The translations under genes were made by a program, and so were the position numbers. The notes beneath the pieces are model-generated. The model did not search any database. It saw only the letters and a program-made list of their open reading frames with translations, and had not been told where the DNA came from. From the NCBI GenBank assembly GCA_963666705.2, contig CAXXKO010000023.1, forward strand, positions 1 through 31,778: DNA of 31,778 nucleotides, in the 5' to 3' direction. Below are positions 14,819 through 22,782 of the stretch, one piece after another. The stretch comes from G963666705 sp963666705 (GTDB taxonomy: Bacteria; Pseudomonadota; Alphaproteobacteria; CADEGL01). Each line of letters begins with the position of its first letter. Position 1 is the first letter of the stretch.

Positions 14819-15672
14819 CGCATCCTCCTCTCGTTCGCGTGCGCGCCATCGCCATCGCGTGGCCACACCAGGGGAAACATCTCGCAGCTCATGGGGTCGC
14901 CCGCTTCGAGGCCGTGGCCCTCGAAGCGCGGGCGGGCGTAGCCGGGCCGGGCGCCGTAGGTGGCGTCGTCCCCGGCCCAGTTGGTGGCGAGCGCCCGCCG
15001 CCTCCGCACCCGCGAGGGGTTGCCGGCGGCGCCGTGGATGGTGAGCCCGTGGAACACCACGCAGTCCCCCGGCGCCATGGCCCAGGCGAGGATCTCGTGC
15101 CGGTCCCGCTCGGCCTCGATGTCGGGCATGGGCGTATAGGGGCTGTCGGCGTAGTAGGGGGTGCCGTCCGTGCTGCTCGTCGGGTCGAACCAGCGGCCCC
15201 AGCGGTGGGAGCCGCGGACGAACTGGAGCGACGCCGCGCGGCCGACCGGGTCGAGTGGCAGCCACATGGTGCAGGTCTGCGCCCCGTCGATGGTGAAGTA
15301 GGGCTGGTCCTGGTGCCAGTTGGTGGGTTTCCCGACGCCCGGCTCCTTGATCCACATGGTGTCGAAGAAGAAGCTCGCGGTCGCGGAGCGCATGAGCCGG
15401 GCGACGATGGGCCCGGCGGGCGAGGTGCGCGCGAAGCTCTGGAAATCGGCGTCGCGCTGGGCCATGGCGAGGTCGGTGACGAAGCGGCCATCGCCTTCCT
15501 CCGGCGCGTGGTCCATGGCGTGAATGCTGGGGCTCGCCTTGGTGCGCTCGAAACCGGCGGCGAGGAGATCGATCCAGTCGCCGTCGAACTGCCCGCGCAG
15601 ACAGACCGCGCCGTCGCGTGCGAACGCCGCGACCTCGGCCTCGTCGATCTCGCGCAAGGGCAGTTGGTTCAT
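14815..15672 (-). CDS. Phytanoyl-CoA dioxygenase (PhyH) family protein 1
   Basis: A 285-residue PhyH-family Fe(II)/2-oxoglutarate oxygenase and the first gene of the minus-strand operon. The metal site is His120/Asp122 (NWHQDQPYFTIDG) and His213 (TIHGAAGN), followed by an Arg-rich stretch for the cosubstrate. LQFVRGSHRWGRWF near 149-162 is the conserved strand pair. A strong Shine-Dalgarno sequence (GGAGG) lies five bases before the ATG. It shares the fold and motif positions of PhyH 2, but the substrate-facing insert near 163-185 differs (PYYADSPYTPMPD versus GGWYDGYGEGDG), so the two enzymes probably act on different or successive substrates. Two adjacent PhyH genes with an E1-alpha gene suggest a degradation or secondary-metabolite pathway. 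Confidence 0.88.
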   Translation of the reverse strand: MNQLPLREIDEAEVAAFARDGAVCLRGQFDGDWIDLLAAGFERTKASPSIHAMDHAPEEGDGRFVTDLAMAQRDADFQSFARTSPAGPIVARLMRSATASFFFDTMWIKEPGVGKPTNWHQDQPYFTIDGAQTCTMWLPLDPVGRAASLQFVRGSHRWGRWFDPTSSTDGTPYYADSPYTPMPDIEAERDRHEILAWAMAPGDCVVFHGLTIHGAAGNPSRVRRRRALATNWAGDDATYGARPGYARPRFEGHGLEAGDPMSCEMFPLVWPRDGDGAHANERRMR

Positions 15673-15834
15673 GAGGACCTCCAGGCAACCCCGCAGCCAC
15701 GGGATGTTACGCCCTTGGCGGCGGCATTTCCATCGCCGATCATCCGCCGCGCGGGCTGGCATCGCGCATTGCGCCCGGTCGGGCGCGTGTGATAACCCTT
15801 TGGCAATAGCCGAAATTCGAGCGAAGGGACCAAG

Positions 15835-16293
15835 GTGGTGCCGACTCGCACGGTCCTGATCCTGAATGGGCCGAACCTCAACATGCTGGGCACGCGCGAG
15901 CCGGAGATCTACGGCCGCGAGACCCTGGCCGACATCGAGGCCGCCTGCCGGGAGCGGGCGGCGGCGCTCGGGCTCGCGCTCGACTTCCGCCAATCCAACG
16001 CGGAAGGCGAGCTCGTCGGCTGGATTCAGGCCGCGCGCGGGTCGGCGTCCGGCATCATCCTCAACGCCGGCGCCTACACCCACACCTCGGTCGCCGTCCT
16101 CGACGCGCTCCAGGCGAGCGGCGTGCCGGTCGTCGAGGTCCACATCTCGAACATTTACCGGCGTGAATCCTTCCGTCACCATTCCTATATCTCAGGTGTG
16201 GCCGAGGGCGTGATCTGCGGCTTCGGTGGCCAGGGCTATCTTTTCGCCCTCGAGGCCGTGGCGGGAATCGTGGCGCGCGAGCGGGGCGACTGA
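15835..16293 (+). CDS. aroQ: 3-dehydroquinate dehydratase, type II
   Basis: A small (152 aa) type II dehydroquinase, the third step of the shikimate pathway, making 3-dehydroshikimate from 3-dehydroquinate. The family N-terminus LILNGPNLNMLGTREPEIYG holds the mobile Arg and the catalytic Tyr (about 26). QSNAEGELVGWI, ILNAGAYTHTSVA and VHISNIYRRESFRHHS follow in the standard order, including the active-site His and substrate-binding residues. Two GTG codons in a row (15835 and 15838) could start it, with GAAGGG upstream. The stop overlaps the accB start (TGATG). aroQ-accB-accC is a frequent bacterial order. Confidence 0.95.
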   Translation: MVPTRTVLILNGPNLNMLGTREPEIYGRETLADIEAACRERAAALGLALDFRQSNAEGELVGWIQAARGSASGIILNAGAYTHTSVAVLDALQASGVPVVEVHISNIYRRESFRHHSYISGVAEGVICGFGGQGYLFALEAVAGIVARERGD

Positions 16294-16727
16294 TGGCCGG
16301 ACACGAGATCGACAGCGACCTGGTGCGCAAGCTCGCCGCTCTTCTCGACGAGACCGGGCTCAGCGAGATCGAGTACGCGTCCGGCGACATGCGCCTGCGC
16401 GTCGCGCGCAACGCCGTCGTGGCCGTGGCGGCCGCCGCCCCCAGGGCCGAGCCGCACGCCGGCCCGGCCGCCGGCCATGAGGAGCCGCCCCATCCCGGCG
16501 CCGTGACCGCGCCCATCGTCGGCACGGTCTACCTCTCGCCCGAGCCCGGCGCCGAGCCCTTCGTGCGCGTCGGCACGACCGTGGTCGAGGGCGAGACGCT
16601 CCTGCTGATCGAGGCGATGAAGACCTTCAACGAGGTCCGCGCGACGCGCGCGGGCAGGGTCGTCCGCCTGCTGGTCGCCGACGGGACGCCGGTCGAGTAC
16701 GGCGAGCCGCTGGTCATCATCGACTAG
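16293..16727 (+). CDS. accB: Acetyl-CoA carboxylase biotin carboxyl carrier protein
   Basis: The biotin carrier of acetyl-CoA carboxylase (144 aa), which shuttles carboxyl groups from biotin carboxylase to carboxyltransferase in fatty-acid synthesis. It has an N-terminal helical domain, an Ala/Pro-rich linker (about 45-70) and a C-terminal biotinyl domain. The biotinylated Lys110 lies in the invariant motif EAMKT, and GTVYLSP with the YGEPLVIID end gives the flattened beta-barrel. Its ATG overlaps the aroQ stop by one base, and accC follows after 13 bases, so the subunits are made together. Confidence 0.97.
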   Translation: MAGHEIDSDLVRKLAALLDETGLSEIEYASGDMRLRVARNAVVAVAAAAPRAEPHAGPAAGHEEPPHPGAVTAPIVGTVYLSPEPGAEPFVRVGTTVVEGETLLLIEAMKTFNEVRATRAGRVVRLLVADGTPVEYGEPLVIID

Positions 16728-16740
16728 GCGCGGCCCGGTC

Positions 16741-18120
16741 ATGTTCGAGAAAGTGCTGATCGCGAACCGGGGCGAAGTGGCGCTCCGCGTCCACCGCGCC
16801 TGCCGCGAGATGGGCATCGCCACGGTCGCCGTCCATTCGACGGCCGACGCCGACGCCATGCATGTCCGCCTCGCCGACGAGAGCGTCTGCATCGGGCCGC
16901 CGCCCGTGCGCCAGAGCTACCTCAACATCCCGGCCATCATCTCGGCCGCGACCATCGCCGGCGTCGACGCCATCCATCCCGGATACGGCTTCCTCTCCGA
17001 GAACGCCAACTTCGCCGCCATCGTGGAGGAGCACGGCTTCGTCTTCATCGGGCCGAGCCCAGAGCATATCGCCACCATGGGCGACAAGATCTCGGCCAAG
17101 CGCACCATGCGCGAATGCGGCGTCCCCGTCGTGCCCGGCCCGGACGCCGCCGTCGCCGACGAGGCCGAAGCCCTGGCGGCGGCGGAGGCGATCGGCTTCC
17201 CGCTCCTCATCAAGGCGGCGGCCGGCGGCGGGGGCAAGGGAATCAAGCTGGTGGAGCGCGCCGAGGACCTGCCCCGGGCATTGGCGCGCGCGCGCAGCGA
17301 GGCGATGGCCGCCTTCGGCAACAAGGAGCTCTATATCGAGCGCTACCTGGCCCACCCGCGCCATATCGAGATCCAGATCCTGGCCGACAACCACGGCCGG
17401 GTGGTCCATCTTGGCGAGCGCGACTGCTCGCTCCAGCGCAACGCCCAGAAGGTGCTCGAGGAGGCGCCGAGCCCGGCGCTCAACGCCGCCCAGCGCGACG
17501 AGCTCGGGCGCATGGCGTGCGCGGCCGTGCGCACCATCGGCTACCGCAACGCGGGCACGCTCGAGTTCCTCTACGAGGACGGGGAGTTCTACTTCCTGGA
17601 GATGAACACCCGCCTCCAGGTCGAGCACCCGGTGACCGAGATGATCAGCGGGATCGACCTGGTGCGCGAGCAGATTCGGCTCGCCAACGGCGCCCCGCTC
17701 GGCTATGGCCAGGACGAGATCGAGCTCTCGGGCCACGCCATCGAATGCCGCCTCAACGCCGAGAACCCCGACACCTTCCGCCCCTCGCCCGGCCTGGTCA
17801 CGGACTTCCACGCCGCCGGCGGCCTCGGGGTGCGCATGGATTCGGGCCTCTACGCCGGCTACACGGTGCCGCCCTTCTACGACAGCCTGGTGGCCAAGCT
17901 GATCGTCCACGGCCGCACGCGCAACGAATGCATCCTGCGCCTGCGCCGCGCGCTCGAGGAATGCGTGATCGGCGGCATCGAGACCACCATCCCCCTGCAT
18001 CTGCGCCTGACGGCCGAGCCCGATTTCATCGACGGCGTGTACGACATCCACTGGCTGGAGGCGAAGGTCGGCAAAGGGGCCGCGGGGCGCGAGGCCGAGG
18101 CCGCCGAAGAGGCTTCGTGA
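16741..18120 (+). CDS. accC: Acetyl-CoA carboxylase biotin carboxylase subunit
   Basis: A full-length biotin carboxylase (459 aa), the ATP-grasp enzyme that carboxylates AccB-bound biotin with bicarbonate. The N-terminal MFEKVLIANRGEVALR, the glycine-rich ATP loop KAAAGGGGKGI, HIEIQILAD, the catalytic EMNTRLQVEHPVTE and the C-terminal ECRLNAENP are all present. It ends with an Ala/Glu-rich tail that overlaps the start of aat by four bases. It forms the fatty-acid-synthesis operon with accB; the carboxyltransferase genes (accA, accD) are not in the window, as is usual. Confidence 0.97.
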   Translation: MFEKVLIANRGEVALRVHRACREMGIATVAVHSTADADAMHVRLADESVCIGPPPVRQSYLNIPAIISAATIAGVDAIHPGYGFLSENANFAAIVEEHGFVFIGPSPEHIATMGDKISAKRTMRECGVPVVPGPDAAVADEAEALAAAEAIGFPLLIKAAAGGGGKGIKLVERAEDLPRALARARSEAMAAFGNKELYIERYLAHPRHIEIQILADNHGRVVHLGERDCSLQRNAQKVLEEAPSPALNAAQRDELGRMACAAVRTIGYRNAGTLEFLYEDGEFYFLEMNTRLQVEHPVTEMISGIDLVREQIRLANGAPLGYGQDEIELSGHAIECRLNAENPDTFRPSPGLVTDFHAAGGLGVRMDSGLYAGYTVPPFYDSLVAKLIVHGRTRNECILRLRRALEECVIGGIETTIPLHLRLTAEPDFIDGVYDIHWLEAKVGKGAAGREAEAAEEAS

Positions 18121-18761
18121 GCGGCCCCCTCACGCCCGAGATCCTGTTGCAGGCCTATGCCGTGGGCCTCTTCCCCATGGCCGAGGCCCGCGACGACCCG
18201 ACCCTCTACTGGATCGACCCGGAGGTGCGGGGGATCATCCCGCTCGAATCCTTCCACGTCCCGCGCAGCCTGCGCCGGACCCTGCGCCGGGGCCGCTTCG
18301 CCGTGCGCGCCGATACGGCGTTCGAAGCGGTCATGCGGGGCTGCGCCGAGGCCCGGCCGGGCCGGTCCGAGACCTGGATCAACGACGAGATCCTGGCGCT
18401 CTATACCACCCTCCACGCCATGGGGCGGGCGCACAGCGTCGAGGCCTGGCAGGGCGGGGAGCTGGCCGGCGGGCTCTACGGCGTGGCCCTTGGCGGCGCC
18501 TTCTTCGGCGAGAGCATGTTCACCCGCGTGACCGACGCCAGCAAGGTGGCGCTCGCCCATCTGGTGGCGATCCTGCGCGCCGGCGGCTTCACCCTCCTCG
18601 ACACCCAGTTCCTAACCGGCCACCTGGCCCGCTTCGGCGCCACCGAGATCAGTCGTGAAACCTATCGCGCGCGCCTCGCCAAAGCGCTCTCGGTGCAGGC
18701 CGCGTTCGGCGCGGCGCCGGACGGCCCGGATATCGCCGCCCTGTTCGCGGGCGTTGGGTGA
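18117..18761 (+). CDS. aat: Leucyl/phenylalanyl-tRNA--protein transferase
   Basis: A 214-residue Aat protein, which adds Leu or Phe from tRNA to proteins with N-terminal Lys or Arg and so marks them for ClpAP degradation. Family features are LLQAYAVGLFPMAE near the start, YWIDPEVRGIIPL, VEAWQGGELAGGLYGVALGG, FFGESMFTRVTDASKVAL and LLDTQFLTGHLARFGA. The GTG start shares GTGA with the accC stop, so translation is coupled. Its position right after accC is common in alphaproteobacteria. Confidence 0.95.
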   Translation: MSGPLTPEILLQAYAVGLFPMAEARDDPTLYWIDPEVRGIIPLESFHVPRSLRRTLRRGRFAVRADTAFEAVMRGCAEARPGRSETWINDEILALYTTLHAMGRAHSVEAWQGGELAGGLYGVALGGAFFGESMFTRVTDASKVALAHLVAILRAGGFTLLDTQFLTGHLARFGATEISRETYRARLAKALSVQAAFGAAPDGPDIAALFAGVG

Positions 18762-18783
18762 CGGATAACCGATCCCGAACCGG

Positions 18784-19212
18784 CTAATCGGGGATTTCCA
18801 GCGACCGGCGGCAGTCGATCACCCAGACGTCGTAGACGGGATGCCCGAGGGCCGAGAGGGCGGGGCTCGATGCGAACATCCAGCCAGTGAACAGCCGCTC
18901 GGATTCGCGATCCTGGTAGGTATCCTCGATCTCCAGGAAGACGGTGCTCTCGGGCTGCTCCTCGGGCGGGCGCTTCTGGCACGAGCGGGGAATGATCTCG
19001 AGGGTGCCGAAGAGGACGACCCGGTCGAGCGGCGCCTCGAAGGTCGAGATGCGCGCCGTGATCTTGTCGAGGCCCTGGAGGACGGCGATGTCGTTCTCGA
19101 TCCAGGTCTGGGCGCGCCCCGGCCCACTTGCCGCCAGGGCCAGAAGAAACAGGAGCGCGGGAAGCGCGCGTGACGCCGATTCTGGAATCGCTCTCTCCCT
19201 TGACTGGATCAT
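18784..19212 (-). CDS. DUF2155 domain-containing exported protein
   Basis: A small secreted or periplasmic protein of about 142 residues with a signal peptide: RALPALLFLLALAASGPGRA followed by Q as a plausible cleavage site. The mature part (WIENDIAVLQGLDKITARIS, then VLFGTLEIIPRSCQKRPP, FLEIED, LFTGWMFASSPALSALGHPVYDVWVIDC) matches DUF2155, a family of unknown function in alphaproteobacteria. Two Cys (SCQ and IDC) may form a disulfide. The ATG at 19212 puts the signal peptide close to the N-terminus; a TTG at 19236 would extend it. It converges with aat with only 22 bases between the stops. Confidence 0.88.
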   Translation of the reverse strand: MIQSRERAIPESASRALPALLFLLALAASGPGRAQTWIENDIAVLQGLDKITARISTFEAPLDRVVLFGTLEIIPRSCQKRPPEEQPESTVFLEIEDTYQDRESERLFTGWMFASSPALSALGHPVYDVWVIDCRRSLEIPD

Positions 19213-19313
19213 CGCCGAGCGGGGCCGGCGAGCCAAGTCAAAGCTTGCCCGCCGATCCGCGCGCCAGCTTAGGCCAGATCAGTGGGGCGGAAATATGGCG
19301 GGCGGCAAGCCCC

Positions 19314-20102
19314 TCAACCCGGCTTGCGGGCGAGGAAGCGCAGGCGCACGTAGTCGAGCACCCAGACGCCGTCGGCACCCAGGAGCCGGGGCCCGAGCGC
19401 CGCCGCCAGCTCGTCCAGGAGGGCGGGGCGATCGGCGGCCGGCACGGTCGAGAGGAAGCTCTCGGTGAAGGTCTCGAGCCAGTCCCGCACGTCGCCCGGC
19501 AGTGGCGTGGGCCGCGGGATCAGCTCGATGGACGCGACCGCGAAGCCCCGTTGCTCGAGCAGGGCGCGATATTCCGCATCGGTCGGGAAATACCACGGCA
19601 TCACGGCCCGCGCACCGACCCCGCGGCGGGCGAGCGCCGCCGTGAGCGCGTCGAGAACGACGGCGACGTTCGCCCCGCCGCCCATCTCGGCCACGAACCG
19701 CCCACCGGGCGCGAGGGCACGCCACACGCCGTCGACGACGCTCTCGGCCCGGCGCATCCAATGCATGGCCGCATTCGAGAGCACGGCGTCGAATTCGGAT
19801 TCGAACGCGAGGGCCTGGCCGTCCATCACCCGTGCGTCGAGGCCGCGCGCGTTGGCGGCCGCGACCTGGTCGGCGCTCGCGTCCACGCCCACCACACGGG
19901 CACCCATCTCCGCGAGGCGCGCGGTCAGCGCCCCGTCGCCGCAGCCGAGATCGAGCACCCGCTCGCCCGGGCGCGGGTCGAGCAGGGCCAGGACGGGGCC
20001 GCCGAGAGCGGCCACGAAGCCCGCGTTGCGGGCGTACCGCGCCGGGTCCCAATGCTGCGCGCGGCCGGTGACGGATTCCGCCCGGCTCGCCTCCGCGGTC
20101 AT
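19314..20102 (-). CDS. Class I SAM-dependent methyltransferase
   Basis: A 262-residue class I methyltransferase. VLDLGCGDGALT is the SAM glycine-rich motif I, VVGVDASADQV is motif II with the acidic residue that holds the ribose, and FDAVLSNAAMHWM is motif IV. LAPGGRFVAEMGG follows as the next strand. The pattern resembles trans-aconitate/malonyl-ACP-type small-molecule methyltransferases (NAAMHWM), but the substrate is unknown. Its ATG lies four bases after the MlaD stop, so it is cotranscribed with the mlaD-NDUFA12 genes. A methyltransferase at this position is not part of the usual conserved order and may be an insertion. Confidence 0.85.
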   Translation of the reverse strand: MTAEASRAESVTGRAQHWDPARYARNAGFVAALGGPVLALLDPRPGERVLDLGCGDGALTARLAEMGARVVGVDASADQVAAANARGLDARVMDGQALAFESEFDAVLSNAAMHWMRRAESVVDGVWRALAPGGRFVAEMGGGANVAVVLDALTAALARRGVGARAVMPWYFPTDAEYRALLEQRGFAVASIELIPRPTPLPGDVRDWLETFTESFLSTVPAADRPALLDELAAALGPRLLGADGVWVLDYVRLRFLARKPG

Positions 20103-20106
20103 GGGG

Positions 20107-20553
20107 TCATTCCTCGGAGAGCAGGAAGATGGCCTTGCCGAGCAGCACCTCGACGGATACCACGTCCTTGGTGTCGGTGATCTCGCCGCCATCCGCGATC
20201 ATGTCCTCGCCCGAGCCGGGCTCGAGCATGATGTATTTGCCGCCCAGGAGGCCCTCGCCCGTCACCGAGGCGCGCGTGTCGGTCGCCAGCTCGAGGTCCG
20301 GCGTGATGCTCATGGTGACGACGGCCTGATAGGCGTCGAAGTCGATCCGAAGATTGGTGACGGTGCCGACCTTCACGCCGCTCACGCGCACGTCCGAGCC
20401 CCCGGTCAGGCCGTCGACGCCATAGAACTTGGCCGTGACCTCGTAGCCGTCGACCGCGCGGATGTTGCTGGCGTCGTAGGCATAGAACACGAACACGACG
20501 GCGACCACGAGCACCACCGCGCCCAACACCGTCTCGACAAGGCTCCGTCCCAT
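20107..20553 (-). CDS. mlaD: MlaD: outer-membrane lipid asymmetry (MCE-domain) protein
   Basis: A 148-residue MCE-domain protein. An N-terminal membrane anchor (VETVLGAVVLVVAVVFVFYA) is followed by one MCE domain (YEVTAKFYGVDGLTGGSDVR, VSGVKVGTVTNLRID, SITPDLELATDTRASV, GEGLLGGKYIMLEPG). MlaD forms the hexameric periplasmic ring of the MlaFEDB complex, which moves phospholipids between the outer and inner membranes. mlaE and mlaF are not in the window. In alphaproteobacteria a mlaD gene is often found near accC, aat and NDUFA12, as here. Confidence 0.9.
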   Translation of the reverse strand: MGRSLVETVLGAVVLVVAVVFVFYAYDASNIRAVDGYEVTAKFYGVDGLTGGSDVRVSGVKVGTVTNLRIDFDAYQAVVTMSITPDLELATDTRASVTGEGLLGGKYIMLEPGSGEDMIADGGEITDTKDVVSVEVLLGKAIFLLSEE

Positions 20554-20590
20554 GTGTCCCTAGCTCCCGCGTCCGCGGCGCCGCGCGCCG

Positions 20591-21079
20591 CTATTGCTGC
20601 TCTTCCCCGGCCTTGCGCTCTTCCCGGCGGCGTTCGGCCGCGCGCACGATGCGCTCGAGGATGCCTTCGATGATCACCGAATCCTGGACGAACTCGATCC
20701 CGTCCCCGGCCGCCATCATGTCCATGGAGCCGCCCGCGTCCAGCTTCACGTGCTTGCCGCTGAGGACGCTCTCGCTCAGGATCATTGCGCTGGTATCGGT
20801 GGGCAGAGCGATGCCCGACTCGATGGAGAGAGTGAGATAGGCCATGCCGCTCTCACGGTCGAGGCGCAGGGCGCTGACCGCGCCCACCGGCACGCCCACG
20901 AGGCGGACCTCGGAGCCGATGGTGATGCCGTCCACGCGTGAGAACCGGGCGATGATGTCGTATCCCCCACCGCCCGCCGCCCCGCCGGCGGAGAAGCCCC
21001 AGGCCACGAAGACGGCGAGTGCGGCGAGCGCGCCCGCGCCGACGACCGCGTCCCGGACGCTGCGGCTCATCCGCCTCAT
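20591..21079 (-). CDS. Second MlaD-like MCE-domain protein (paralogue)
   Basis: A 162-residue protein with the same layout: N-terminal anchor (DAVVGAGALAALAVFVAWGF), a Gly/Ala spacer and one MCE domain (YDIIARFSRVDGITIGSEVR, LVGVPVGAVSALRLD, SIESGIALPTDTSAMI, SESVLSGKHVKLDAGG). The C-terminus differs from MlaD: a longer, charged tail (ERIVRAAERRREERKAGEEQ) instead of a short hydrophobic end. The two genes are adjacent (37 bases apart) and homologous, so a tandem duplication is likely. The second may form a mixed ring with MlaD or a separate one. A start at 21070 is also possible. Confidence 0.82.
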   Translation of the reverse strand: MRRMSRSVRDAVVGAGALAALAVFVAWGFSAGGAAGGGGYDIIARFSRVDGITIGSEVRLVGVPVGAVSALRLDRESGMAYLTLSIESGIALPTDTSAMILSESVLSGKHVKLDAGGSMDMMAAGDGIEFVQDSVIIEGILERIVRAAERRREERKAGEEQQ

Positions 21080-21119
21080 GGGCCGATAGCCTCGCGGCCC
21101 CATGGGCGGCGCCATCCCG

Positions 21120-21473
21120 TCACGATGGCCTCCAGGGCTCGTAATCCCCGGTCGCCCGCGCCCGGTGGGCACCCTCGAGCTCGTGGCCCGGCGGGCGGTA
21201 GGCCGCCGCGGTGCCGGTCGAGTTGGGCTGATGCTCGCGCTGCCAGGCATATCTCGGCCTTGTTCCGAGCGGCGGCTCGGCGATCGTCTGGTGGAGCCAG
21301 GCGCGCCATTCGGGCGGCACGCGCGACGCCTCGACCTCGCCCTCATAGATCACCCAGCGGCGCGCCACGCCGCGCGCGGGCTTGCCGCGCTCCCGGTAAT
21401 AGCGGTTGCCGAACTGGTCGGTGCCCACGAGTGAGCCCTTGAGCCAGGTATAGAGGCGGGTTCCGATGGTCAT
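21120..21473 (-). CDS. NADH:ubiquinone oxidoreductase subunit NDUFA12 family protein
   Basis: A 117-residue protein of the NDUFA12/B17.2 family, an accessory subunit on the peripheral arm of complex I that alphaproteobacteria share with mitochondria. The signatures are VGTDQFGNRYYRERG, RRWVIYEGEVEASRVPPEWRAWLH and the C-terminal EPWRPS region. Length is right for the bacterial form. The ATG at 21473 is chosen because the family begins just before the GTDQFGN motif; the frame is open 14 codons further. It is the first gene of the NDUFA12-MCE-mlaD-methyltransferase-DUF2155 series on the minus strand. Confidence 0.93.
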   Translation of the reverse strand: MTIGTRLYTWLKGSLVGTDQFGNRYYRERGKPARGVARRWVIYEGEVEASRVPPEWRAWLHQTIAEPPLGTRPRYAWQREHQPNSTGTAAAYRPPGHELEGAHRARATGDYEPWRPS

Positions 21474-21548
21474 GGCGGCTGGGCGACCCCGTTGATGCGG
21501 GGCGGAATATGCCACCTGTGGCGAAAGGCGTCCAGTTGACAGATTGGG

Positions 21549-22748
21549 TCAGGCCTTGCGGCGCTCCTCGAAGGCGGCGCCGTCGCGGATCAGGCCCTCG
21601 GCCTCGTCGGCCGAATAGCCGGCCTCGGCGAGGATGTCGCGGCAGGCATTCGAGAAGGCGGGCGGGCGGGACTTGACCGACCCGGGGGTGCGCGAGAGTT
21701 TGATCGGGATGCCGGTGCCCTTGAAGCCGTCGCGCTCCCACACCATCTCGCGGTGCCGGGTGTGGGGGTGCTCGGCCACCTCGGGCACGGTCTGCACGGC
21801 GCCGCACGGCACCCCCTTGGCGAGGAGGCGGCGCGAGAGGTCCACCGCCTCCTGGTCGGCGAGCAGAGCGCGCAGCTCGGCGTTGAGCGCGTCGCGGTTG
21901 GCGACCCGGTCCTTGTTGTCCGCGAAACGCGGGTCCTCGGCCAGCCCGGGCTTGCCCAGCTCCTCGCACAGCCAGCGGAACTGGCGGTTGTTGCCGGCAC
22001 CGAGGAAGACGTTGCGGGTCGCCGTCGGGAACTGGTCGTAGGGGGCGATGTTGGGGTGCGAATCGCCGAGGAGGCGCGGCGTCTCGCCCGACATGAAGTA
22101 GTTGGGCGCGTGGGGGTGGAGGAGTGCGACGCCCGAATCGTAGAGCGCGACCTCCAGGAACTGCCCGCGTCCCGTGGCGTCCCGCACCCGCAAGGCCATG
22201 AGGATACCGATGACCGCGTTCATGCCGGCGCACAGATCGACCACGGGCACGCCCATGCGCACGGCGCCCGTCTCGGGATGGCCGTTGATGCTCATGAGCC
22301 CGCTCAGCGCCTGGGCGATGGCGTCGTAGCCGGGCAGGCTGCCGAAGGGACCGTCGGCGCCGAAGCCGGTGATGCGGGCATGGACCAGGCGCGGGAAGCG
22401 CTCGGCCAGCGCCTCGTAGCCGATGCCCCAGCGCGCAAGCGTGCCGATCTTGAAATTCTCCAGCAGCACGTCGGCGCCGTCGAGCAGGCGCAAGAGCACC
22501 TCCCGCCCCCCATCGCTCGAGAGGTCGAGGGCGATGCTGCGCTTGTTGCGGTTGAGGCCGGCGAAATAGGAGCTGATCCCCTCCTGGAAGGGCGGGCCCC
22601 AGTCGCGCGTCTCGTCGCCCTGGGGCGGCTCGACCTTGATCACGTCGGCCCCGTGGTCGGACAGGATCTGCGCGCAGGACGGCCCCGCGAGCACCCGCGA
22701 GAGGTCGATCACCCTGAGCCCTTGGAGGGCGCCCTTGGTGTCGCTCAT
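21549..22748 (-). CDS. Family III CoA-transferase (CaiB/BaiF type)
   Basis: A 399-residue family III CoA-transferase, moving CoA from one acyl-CoA to another carboxylate. It begins GLRVIDLSRVLAGPSCAQILSDHG, has DVIKVEPPQGDETRDWGPPF and NRNKRSIALDL, and the catalytic Asp171 in GVPVVDLCAGMNAVIG. GYDAIAQALSGLMS follows the family pattern. A ribosome site (GAGGGAG) precedes the ATG. It is the last gene of a four-gene acyl-CoA operon. The substrate pair is unknown; formyl-CoA/oxalate and carnitine types differ by residues that cannot be judged by eye. Confidence 0.92.
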   Translation of the reverse strand: MSDTKGALQGLRVIDLSRVLAGPSCAQILSDHGADVIKVEPPQGDETRDWGPPFQEGISSYFAGLNRNKRSIALDLSSDGGREVLLRLLDGADVLLENFKIGTLARWGIGYEALAERFPRLVHARITGFGADGPFGSLPGYDAIAQALSGLMSINGHPETGAVRMGVPVVDLCAGMNAVIGILMALRVRDATGRGQFLEVALYDSGVALLHPHAPNYFMSGETPRLLGDSHPNIAPYDQFPTATRNVFLGAGNNRQFRWLCEELGKPGLAEDPRFADNKDRVANRDALNAELRALLADQEAVDLSRRLLAKGVPCGAVQTVPEVAEHPHTRHREMVWERDGFKGTGIPIKLSRTPGSVKSRPPAFSNACRDILAEAGYSADEAEGLIRDGAAFEERRKA

Positions 22749-22782
22749 CGTCGTTGTCTCCCTCGGGACGATCGGCGGCCCG

